The notes under the pieces: model-generated
Database searches by the model: none
The model's input: only the letters and a program-made list of their open reading frames with translations
What the model was told of the DNA's origin: nothing
From: Methanomassiliicoccaceae archaeon
Lineage (GTDB): Archaea > Thermoplasmatota > Thermoplasmata > Methanomassiliicoccales > Methanomethylophilaceae
Assembly (NCBI GenBank): GCA_009786295.1
Contig: WQTN01000130.1
Span: 1-15,976, forward strand
Length of the DNA stretch: 15,976 nucleotides
Direction of reading: 5' to 3'
Position numbers and translations under genes: made by a program
In this document: in pieces, positions 1 to 5,268 of the stretch
Layout of the letters: every line of letters starts with the position of its first letter
Numbering within the stretch: the first letter of the stretch is position 1

Positions 1-26
1 GTGCCCACGACCACGATCCTACTCAT
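1..26 (-). CDS. Start of next ATPase-cluster gene, probably A-type ATPase subunit I (5' end only)
   Basis: An ATG at 26-24 follows the ahaH stop codon (33-31) by only four bases, and the frame stays open to the window edge, giving MSRIVVVG. In archaeal A-type ATPase operons ahaH is normally followed by ahaI, the membrane stator subunit. The tight spacing and position suggest this is ahaI, but eight residues cannot prove identity. The call rests on gene order. Confidence 0.45.
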
Positions 27-30
27 TGAC

Positions 31-363
31 TCAGGAAGTGACATTTATGGTCCTCTCGAATTCTTCGATTAGAAAATCATTCACTTTTTTAACTTTTTTC
101 GCGGAGGATTTCTCGATGGCCTTGGCGTCTTTCTCGCCGACGGCGAGAAGTTCGCTCCTCTTCTCATCAAGAACCCTCTGCTCCGCATCAATGGTAGACT
201 CATGGTTGCTGCGCATTTCTGCCTCAGCATCCTGTATCCTCTTCACAGAATCTCTGCGGGCCTCCGCGACGGCGATTTTTCTGTCTGCCTCGGCCTTTTC
301 GACCTTGGCGTCCGCCTCCGTTTCAGCCTTTTTTATTTCCGAAAGTATATCAGTTCGGCTCAA
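31..363 (-). CDS. ahaH: A-type ATP synthase peripheral-stalk subunit H
   Basis: This 110-residue protein is almost wholly a charged, alanine-rich coiled coil (about residues 5-95), rich in heptad-like E/K/A/D patterns and with no membrane segment. Length and composition match subunit H of the archaeal A1AO ATP synthase. In the known family, H pairs with subunit E to form the peripheral stalks that hold the A1 head still against the rotor. The start is TTG at 363, preceded by a good Shine-Dalgarno GGGGAG at 376-371, eight bases upstream; no in-frame ATG lies near it. It is the first visible gene of a leftward cluster and is followed four bases later by a probable ahaI. The dCMP deaminase gene lies 90 bases upstream on the same strand and may share a transcript. 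Coiled coils attract false matches, but length plus operon position make the call fairly safe. Confidence 0.75.
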   Translation of the reverse strand: MSRTDILSEIKKAETEADAKVEKAEADRKIAVAEARRDSVKRIQDAEAEMRSNHESTIDAEQRVLDEKRSELLAVGEKDAKAIEKSSAKKVKKVNDFLIEEFERTINVTS

Positions 364-453
364 CTTAAATCTCCCCGACTATTGCCGAGCACTCGTATCA
401 ATTGAACGTACTTAAGCGTAATGTCCAACTGCGCTGTTGCTCTGGACGGGGAC

Positions 454-909
454 TCATTGCGTCTCTTCGGAGAATCCGCGGACCGTTATTTTGGTCTCCG
501 AAAGCAGTTCTTTTGACAGTTCATCCGCATACCCAGTCCTGTATACCACTTCGGCGATTCCGGAATTTATCAAAATCTTTGTGCACATCGAACACGGAAA
601 TGTTGTGGTGTATAACGTAGCGTCTTTCACGCTTACTCCGAAATACGCCGCCTGCGCGACCGCGTTCTGCTCCGCGTGAACTCCTCTGCAGAGCTCGTGC
701 CTTGTCCCGGACGGTATGTTCAGCTGTTCTCTGATGCATCCGAGTTCTTCACAGTGCCGCGTGCCTTTTGGAGATCCGTTGTATCCTGTGGACAGTATGT
801 GCTTGTCCTTAACAATGACAGCTCCGACTCTTCTTCTGACACAGGTCGACCTCTGCGATACTAGTTCGGCCATGCTCATGAAATATTCATCGTTGGAGGG
901 CCTTTCCAT
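454..909 (-). CDS. dCMP deaminase (zinc-dependent cytidine/deoxycytidylate deaminase family)
   Basis: This 151-residue protein carries the catalytic signature of the family: HAE at 78-80, with H78 as zinc ligand and E80 as proton shuttle, and PCSMC at 105-109 supplying zinc ligands C106 and C109. The N-terminal part (STCVRRRVGAVIV, 21-33; GYNGSPKGTRHCEELGC, 42-58) is typical of deoxycytidylate deaminases of the ComEB type, and its extra Cys/His residues could bind the structural second zinc. The family turns dCMP into dUMP, the precursor for thymidylate synthesis, in the cytosol. The ATG at 909 has GGAG at 916-913. AT-rich TATA candidates lie at 931-938 and 951-960, in the short region shared with the divergent signal peptidase gene. 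A tRNA or mRNA editing deaminase is less likely given the motif context and length. Confidence 0.9.
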   Translation of the reverse strand: MERPSNDEYFMSMAELVSQRSTCVRRRVGAVIVKDKHILSTGYNGSPKGTRHCEELGCIREQLNIPSGTRHELCRGVHAEQNAVAQAAYFGVSVKDATLYTTTFPCSMCTKILINSGIAEVVYRTGYADELSKELLSETKITVRGFSEETQ

Positions 910-982
910 GTTCTCCGAAATGTCGTTGCACTTATAATTGTTTTAGGAATCAAATTAATAGGTCGGATGCATAACCCTGTGT
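910..982. promoter_or_regulatory. Divergent promoter region, dCMP deaminase / signal peptidase
   Basis: These 73 bases separate two divergent genes. The AT-rich stretch 931-960 holds TATA-like sequences for both directions: ATTATAAG (minus strand, 938-931) for the deaminase and AAATTAATA (952-960) for the signal peptidase. The latter is about 26 bases before the GTG at 983, which would give a leaderless message. No palindromic operator is evident. Confidence 0.45.
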
Positions 983-1858
983 GTGGAAAGAGATACGAAA
1001 CATATGCTTGCCACGATTTCCGTGTTTGCCGTTGTGATAGCTGTTATTTTCGCCGGTATCTTTGTCACCACTGGCAATTTCCCTCCGAGGACGACCGTCG
1101 TTGAATCGCAGAGCATGCAGCACGGGGCCGAGTCGCACATCGGAATTATCGACACCGCAGACATGGTCATCCTCCGGGATAAGGACATCAGGCCCATCCG
1201 ATCGTACGTCGACGGATATAACTCTGGGTATGTGTCCTTCGGCAGTTATGGGGACGTGATCGTTTACAGTCGCGGCGCGAATCTGAACCCAGTGATACAC
1301 CGCGCCATATTGTGGCTCGACTATAACGGTGACAGAACATGGAGCGCCCCCAGCCTCAAAAACTATCCTGCAGATCTGTGGTCTGCCACAAGTGGTAATG
1401 ATTACAGCAGGCTTTCCGGCACACTTACTCTAAACGGTTTCACAAACTATACCACCGGCAAGAATATCTCTCTGTCATTGAATCTGAACAGCCTCGTGGA
1501 AAATGCCCCTCACAGCGGGTTCATTTCCAAAGGAGACTATAATACCTCATTTGATCAGCTCAGCGGCATAATGACCGGACTTATAACAGAGGAACAGATA
1601 CAGTCCGTCGCTTGGATAGAGGTGCCGTGGGCCGGTGTTTTCCGGATGGTGTTTGTAAATGATAAGTTAAATGTTATCAATGAACAGGTCCCCAACACAA
1701 TACCGTGTCTTGCTGCCGCCATACTCCTGACCATTTTCTTATTGATAGGGATAAGTTTCTTTTTTGATCAGCTTTACTATAAAAAATACAAGAAAGAATT
1801 AAAGAAGGAAATGAACGCCCGCCCCCCTCTATTTCCAGTGGAACCCAAAGTAAAGTGA
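983..1858 (+). CDS. Type I signal peptidase, archaeal/ER (Sec11, S26B) type
   Basis: This 291-residue membrane protein would remove signal peptides from exported proteins at the outer face of the cytoplasmic membrane. An N-terminal membrane helix (about 9-28) is followed by box B, ESQSM, with the presumed nucleophile S44. Then come GDVIVY (90-95), VIHRA with H106 in place of the bacterial lysine, and box E GFISKGDYN (179-187) with D185. The Ser-His-Asp pattern is that of archaeal and eukaryotic Sec11. A second membrane helix (about 241-261) and a lysine-rich tail end the protein. The GTG at 983 gives the first residue; ATG at 1004 is an alternative start. The last codons contain an origin recognition box (1816-1843). 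The gene ends five bases from the convergent cdc6. The extracytoplasmic insert (110-175) is longer than in minimal Sec11 proteins. Confidence 0.85.
   Translation: MERDTKHMLATISVFAVVIAVIFAGIFVTTGNFPPRTTVVESQSMQHGAESHIGIIDTADMVILRDKDIRPIRSYVDGYNSGYVSFGSYGDVIVYSRGANLNPVIHRAILWLDYNGDRTWSAPSLKNYPADLWSATSGNDYSRLSGTLTLNGFTNYTTGKNISLSLNLNSLVENAPHSGFISKGDYNTSFDQLSGIMTGLITEEQIQSVAWIEVPWAGVFRMVFVNDKLNVINEQVPNTIPCLAAAILLTIFLLIGISFFFDQLYYKKYKKELKKEMNARPPLFPVEPKVK
1816..1843 (-). other. Origin Recognition Box (left ORB), G-string pointing left
   Basis: Read on the minus strand from 1843, the sequence is TTCCACTGGAAATA followed by GA, then GGGGGG, C, GGG. The 14-base core is identical to the right ORB at 3397 and has the palindromic TTCCASTGGAA heart and trailing G-string known from archaeal Orc1/Cdc6 binding sites. 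It lies wholly inside the last coding bases of the signal peptidase gene. It faces away from cdc6, inverted relative to the right copy. Binding is inferred from sequence. Confidence 0.75.
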
Positions 1859-1863
1859 GCGCG

Positions 1864-3090
1864 TCACAGTAATTTGGTCTGTCTTACCGGTTTGTGTTTT
1901 GAAAGAGGTTCAAATAATTCATCTTTCTTGATGAATTCTATTATATCTTTGCTTATGTTCAGTTCAATCTCTCTTGTCCTTCCGTTCCTTCCGAAGGATT
2001 TGACCCTTGCATGCACTATCCCCAGCATATCGAGCTCTGAGATGATATTTGCGACCATCTTTTCTTTCGAAGCATTTGCATTCAATGTGTTGCACATCTC
2101 TTTGTATACTGAATAAACGTAACCTGTTGTTACAATAGTATCCTTTCTTTCATGAATCTCTATTATACTTTTGAGAACGATCTTTGATTGAATAGGGAGT
2201 GTTTCTATAACTTCTTTCACAGCGTCTTTTTCTATCTGATTTCTTGCTGAGGTTACATGTGCTTCCGTTATAATGGCATCTCCATTCCTCTCCGCCACTT
2301 CAGCAGATACTCTGAGAAGATCCAAAGCTTTTCTTGCATCTCCCGAATCTTGGGCCGAGAGTGCCGCGCAATAGGGTATGACCGCCTCTTCCAATACTCT
2401 GGGTTCAAACGCCAACTCTGCTCTTTTATTCAGTATGTTCTTCAACTGTTCTGCATTATACGGCGGAAATATTATCTTCTCTTCTCCAAGTCTGCTTCTT
2501 ATCTTTTGGGTCAGAAGTTCTGTGACCTGCGTGTTGTTTGTTATTCCTACTATCGAAACTTTTGACTGTTTCAATACTTCATTCATTGATGTGAGGAAGT
2601 AGAATATATCATCACCATTCTTTTGCAATATCCTATCTATCTCATCCAAAACAATGATGAAAATCTTATTTCCTCTTTCTATATCACCAAGCATGGTGTC
2701 GTATACTCTGTCAAGACTCCAACCTGTAAATGGTATCTTGTTGTTCTGATCGGTGATTATCTGATTAGATATATTGAAAAGAATACTGTATGTATTATCA
2801 ACTATCTCGCAGTTGACATAAGTAAAACAGCAATTCTTTTCCTCGGGATCCTCTTTCTTCAACTCTTTTCCTATGTAGTTCATAACAGCGGTCTTACCGG
2901 TTCCGGTCTTACCTGTGATAAGTATGTTTGAGGGTTTATTCTTGAAAAGAGCTGGGGTTATTATCTCAACAATGCTACTTATTTCGTTTTCTCTGTGAGG
3001 TAATTGGTCCGGAATGTATGTTGTCTGCAGAATGTTTCTGTTCTTTATCAGAGTACTTCTTTTGTTTTTTGAAGAATCAAATATTGACAT
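1864..3090 (-). CDS. cdc6: Replication initiator Orc1/Cdc6 (AAA+ ATPase)
   Basis: This 408-residue archaeal initiator binds origin recognition boxes and loads the MCM helicase. The AAA+ core shows Walker A GKTGTGKT (60-67), Walker B IIVLDEID (145-152), sensor 1 GITNN (182-186), RSRLG with the arginine-finger region (198-202) and sensor 2 GDARKALDLLR (250-260). A winged-helix DNA-binding domain fills roughly 310-408. The ATG at 3090 is chosen because GGAGG lies at 3102-3098, seven bases upstream, and a TATA-like GCATTATAAC at 3143-3134 gives a short leader. A longer in-frame reading from 3171 would run through this promoter. The gene lies between two inverted ORBs, as expected for an origin-linked initiator. 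It is AT-richer than its neighbours: four sampled 60-base lines average about 38% GC, against about 53% in two lines of tiaS. Confidence 0.95.
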   Translation of the reverse strand: MSIFDSSKNKRSTLIKNRNILQTTYIPDQLPHRENEISSIVEIITPALFKNKPSNILITGKTGTGKTAVMNYIGKELKKEDPEEKNCCFTYVNCEIVDNTYSILFNISNQIITDQNNKIPFTGWSLDRVYDTMLGDIERGNKIFIIVLDEIDRILQKNGDDIFYFLTSMNEVLKQSKVSIVGITNNTQVTELLTQKIRSRLGEEKIIFPPYNAEQLKNILNKRAELAFEPRVLEEAVIPYCAALSAQDSGDARKALDLLRVSAEVAERNGDAIITEAHVTSARNQIEKDAVKEVIETLPIQSKIVLKSIIEIHERKDTIVTTGYVYSVYKEMCNTLNANASKEKMVANIISELDMLGIVHARVKSFGRNGRTREIELNISKDIIEFIKKDELFEPLSKHKPVRQTKLL

Positions 3091-3244
3091 TCCTGGACCT
3101 CCATGCCCCGCCCGACTACGTAGATTAACGGTAGTTATAATGCTTTCTTTCAACGGAAAAATCAAAACCAAAAACCAATGATATTTGTTTTATAAGATAG
3201 ATGATATCCGGTAATAAAATAGCTTTATGCAAAGGAGAATATCA
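3091..3244. promoter_or_regulatory. AT-rich divergent promoter region and candidate unwinding element
   Basis: This interval separates cdc6 (leftward) from the small membrane peptide (rightward). For cdc6 it holds a TATA box at 3143-3134 and a Shine-Dalgarno GGAGG at 3102-3098. For the peptide it holds TTTTATAAG at 3188-3196 and GGAG at 3234-3237. Bases 3121-3230 are strongly AT-rich with long A runs, lie between the two ORBs, and are the best candidate here for the duplex-unwinding element. At 3148-3159, TTTCAACGGAAA matches the ORB core at 9 of 12 bases, without a G-string. Confidence 0.6.
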
Positions 3245-3331
3245 ATGAAAGGATGGCTGGTCATTGCAGGTTGTATACTCGGTATCGTTTTTTTCATAGG
3301 ACTGTTATGGGTAATAGGAACCTATGGATAA
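3245..3331 (+). CDS. 28-residue single-span membrane peptide beside the origin
   Basis: A short open frame encodes 28 residues: MKGWLVIAG, then a continuous hydrophobic stretch (about 4-24, CILGIVFFIGLLWVI), ending TYG. It would form a single membrane helix with a lysine at its N-terminal end and almost no soluble part. It looks real rather than random: the ATG has GGAG at 3234-3237, seven bases upstream, one of the best ribosome binding sites in the window. A TATA-like TTTTATAAG at 3188-3196 would start the transcript near 3218. I recognise no family. Such short proteins are often missed by gene callers. It lies inside the ORB-bounded segment, between cdc6 and an OB-fold membrane protein, so a role near the membrane or origin can be imagined but is not shown. 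Confidence 0.6.
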   Translation: MKGWLVIAGCILGIVFFIGLLWVIGTYG

Positions 3332-3396
3332 GCATCAAAGACTCTTCTGAAAAAATGAATGCACCGCTCTGACGCTGCAATCTTCCTTTTAGATAG

Positions 3397-3424
3397 TTCC
3401 ACTGGAAATAGGGGGGCGGGGGCG
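3397..3424 (+). other. Origin Recognition Box (right ORB), G-string pointing right
   Basis: On the plus strand the sequence reads TTCCACTGGAAATA (3397-3410), then GGGGGG, C, GGGGG, CG. The core equals that of the left ORB at 1843-1830; the only differences are a two-base GA before the left G-string and two extra Gs in the second right G block. The form (palindromic TTCCA-TGGAA core plus one-sided G-string) matches archaeal ORB elements bound by Orc1/Cdc6. It is intergenic, upstream of the OB-fold gene and outside its TATA box at 3439. Confidence 0.82.
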
Positions 3425-3438
3425 TCGGTGCGTACTTC

Positions 3439-3447
3439 AATATAATT
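3439..3447 (+). promoter_or_regulatory. TATA box of the OB-fold gene
   Basis: AATATAATT is centred at 3443, about 47 bases before the ATG at 3490. The transcript would begin near 3469, leaving a leader of about 21 bases. This argues against the upstream TTG at 3460 as start. The right ORB ends 14 bases upstream, so initiator binding could touch this promoter. Confidence 0.45.
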
Positions 3448-3489
3448 GTAGCTTTCAGATTGAAATACGAGAGCAAAAATCAAAGAGAT

Positions 3490-3792
3490 ATGAAAATAAT
3501 AGATCGTTACTCTTTGCTGTGTTTCTCTATATCTTTCATCATACTGCTGACGCTGTTCATAAGCGCGGATGAGCCTGAGGACAAAGAGATCATCGGAGTA
3601 GCATATGATATCCGGACCACGCAGAACGGTTATACCTTTACAATAGAGGATACGAACGGCGAGGCGATAAGGTGTTTTACCAAAACCAAGCTTTCAGAAT
3701 GCAACATATATTCTGTCAAAGGAACCTACTCAGAGGATGGAAGCATGCTGTTCGTGAGTTCTATTCGCGCGGTCGGTCAAAATGAATTTTAA
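3490..3792 (+). CDS. Membrane-anchored small protein with OB-fold-like domain
   Basis: The 100-residue product starts with a short positively charged stretch (MKIIDR) and a hydrophobic helix (about 8-24), an uncleaved anchor or signal peptide. A small soluble domain (about 33-94) follows. Its pattern IIGVAYDIRTTQNGYTFTI, then a conserved-looking KGTY and LFVSSIRAV, resembles the five-strand OB fold of the tRNA_anti type. If the anchor is a signal peptide, the domain lies outside the cytoplasm and may not meet nucleic acid. If the topology is reversed, it could bind single-stranded DNA or RNA at the membrane. ATG 3490 is chosen over TTG 3460 from the promoter position. It lies just right of the ORB and 31 bases before tiaS, possibly in one transcript. 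The gene looks real; the function is unknown and the fold is a guess from sequence pattern. Confidence 0.7.
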   Translation: MKIIDRYSLLCFSISFIILLTLFISADEPEDKEIIGVAYDIRTTQNGYTFTIEDTNGEAIRCFTKTKLSECNIYSVKGTYSEDGSMLFVSSIRAVGQNEF

Positions 3793-3823
3793 GGAATATG
3801 CTATAATCGGCAGATGACTAAAC

Positions 3824-5146
3824 ATGTATGTTGCTGTCGACGATACGGATTCGGTCAGCGGTAATTGCACCACATTCCTTGCTACGGAGATAATATCTGA
3901 ACTGTGCAAGGACATGGACCTTATAGGATATCCCCGTCTTATTCGGCTGAATCCGGCAACTCCCTGGAAGACCAGAGGCAATGCGTCTCTGGTCATGAGG
4001 TTTGGCAGAGGAAAGGGAAAAAGAGTGCACGTAGGCAGCATCTCCGGCAGGGATGTGTATTGTCTTCAGGATGCCATGAGATACGAGCCGGAAGAAAGCG
4101 ACATCGTGGAAAGGATAATCCCGATCATCCGAGAACACAGCGAACCAGACGCCGATCCCGGGCTAGTGGTGAGCAGGAGAAAGCCGGCCCAATCGATGTA
4201 CTGGAAGGGCGTCAGGACCATACTGGATAAAAGCTCGGCTGAGGAAGAGATACGCAGGATCGGCGCGCATAAGTATGAAGTCGGGTGCGGACGCGGCATC
4301 ATAGGGGCGGTCTGCGGAATGGCATGGAGGCCGGCGGACAGCACATTGGAGCTTCTGGCATACAGGCCGAAGGAAAGATGGGGGACAGAGCGTATATTCG
4401 ATCCGTTATCCATAAGGGAGGCGGACATGGCCCTGCCGTCGACATTCAACAGCTGGGAGGAAAGAACCCAAAAGGTCACCATGGTCCCGTCGACGCCGTG
4501 CCCGATCATGTACGGCCTCCGAGGAGAGGATCATTCGGAACTCATTGAAGGCAAAGGCATAATCAGAAGCGAGCCCGCAGAGAGGTGGATGATATTTCTT
4601 ACAAATCAGGGCACGGACGACCACATAATACGTGATCCAAAAGAAATGGTCCCGAACCAGTCTTATTATATCGAAGGAAAGGTGGTCAGAAGCAAGCACA
4701 TCGCCGGCGGTCATGTTCTTACGGATATCGATACAAAGTTCGGAGTAATGACCGTCGGAGCATATGAGCCGTCAAAGGAGTTCCGTCACCTCTTCGACAA
4801 CTTGTCCGAGGGGGACGCCATCGGGGTCATGGGAGAACTGAGAGAGGAACCAAGGACCCTCAACGCAGAGAAGGTGCATGTTATCAGGGTCGTTGAAAGA
4901 TACGAGAAGATCTCGAACCCTGTCTGCTCCGGCTGCGGCAGGACAATGGAATCCGTGGGGAAAGGCAAAGGATACCGCTGCAGGACCTGCCGGACATCTG
5001 CCAGCGGTCCGCAGGTCGAAATGGTGGTAAGATGGGTCAAGGAGGGGTGGTATGAGCCGCCTGCCGCAGCCAGAAGACATCTGTCAAAACCCCTGAAAAG
5101 ACTGAGGCTGGAACAGCCGGTCGAGTTTGTGAACAGGCGCGTTTGA
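3824..5146 (+). CDS. tiaS: tRNA(Ile2) 2-agmatinylcytidine synthetase
   Basis: This 440-residue enzyme uses ATP and agmatine to convert C34 of the archaeal tRNA-Ile2 anticodon CAU to agmatidine, so that the tRNA reads AUA as isoleucine and not AUG. The N-terminal kinase-like domain shows VAVDDTDS (3-10) and RLNPATPWKTRGN (41-53), characteristic of TiaS. A middle region (about 120-235, with YEVGCGRGIIGA) and an OB-type tRNA-binding domain (about 280-355) follow. A C-terminal zinc ribbon with CSGC (368-371) and CRTC (386-389) ends the conserved part. Length fits the family. The ATG at 3824 has no clear Shine-Dalgarno; it may be translated from a transcript shared with the preceding OB-fold gene. 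It is the first long gene reading away from the origin on the right. A T-rich hairpin follows the stop. Confidence 0.93.
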   Translation: MYVAVDDTDSVSGNCTTFLATEIISELCKDMDLIGYPRLIRLNPATPWKTRGNASLVMRFGRGKGKRVHVGSISGRDVYCLQDAMRYEPEESDIVERIIPIIREHSEPDADPGLVVSRRKPAQSMYWKGVRTILDKSSAEEEIRRIGAHKYEVGCGRGIIGAVCGMAWRPADSTLELLAYRPKERWGTERIFDPLSIREADMALPSTFNSWEERTQKVTMVPSTPCPIMYGLRGEDHSELIEGKGIIRSEPAERWMIFLTNQGTDDHIIRDPKEMVPNQSYYIEGKVVRSKHIAGGHVLTDIDTKFGVMTVGAYEPSKEFRHLFDNLSEGDAIGVMGELREEPRTLNAEKVHVIRVVERYEKISNPVCSGCGRTMESVGKGKGYRCRTCRTSASGPQVEMVVRWVKEGWYEPPAAARRHLSKPLKRLRLEQPVEFVNRRV

Positions 5147-5170
5147 AAATCGGCGAAAAGCGTAGCGGCT

Positions 5171-5190
5171 GGAACAACTTTTTTTGTTCC
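5171..5190 (+). terminator. Possible tiaS terminator hairpin
   Basis: GGAACAA (5171-5177) pairs with TTGTTCC (5184-5190) around a T-rich loop, 25 bases after the tiaS stop. Archaeal termination depends mainly on T tracts, so the T run inside the loop may matter more than the stem. The strand assignment follows tiaS. Confidence 0.4.
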
Positions 5191-5217
5191 GTCAATAAAC
5201 GTATTTGAACACCGACA

Positions 5218-5240
5218 CTAATAAATACTCTGGTTTATAC
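5218..5240 (+). promoter_or_regulatory. Promoter of the thiolase gene
   Basis: Two TATA-like stretches, TAATAAATAC (5218-5227) and TTTATAC (5234-5240), lie just before the thiolase. The second is about 30 bases before the ATG at 5269, leaving almost no leader; the first would serve ATG 5257. Confidence 0.45.
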
Positions 5241-5268
5241 TTATGCCACCATATCAATGGGATATATT

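Noticed and set aside
423..447. GTCCA/TGGAC inverted repeat between ahaH and the dCMP deaminase gene
   Set aside because: A five-pair stem around a 15-base loop without a T tract is too weak to call a terminator or operator.
3116..3123. CTACGTAG palindrome near the cdc6 transcript start
   Set aside because: It is only eight bases, with no second copy or known binding motif; chance is likely.
3091..3171. Longer start for cdc6
   Set aside because: It would read through the TATA box and the GGAGG that clearly serve ATG 3090, and archaeal homologues lack such a lead.
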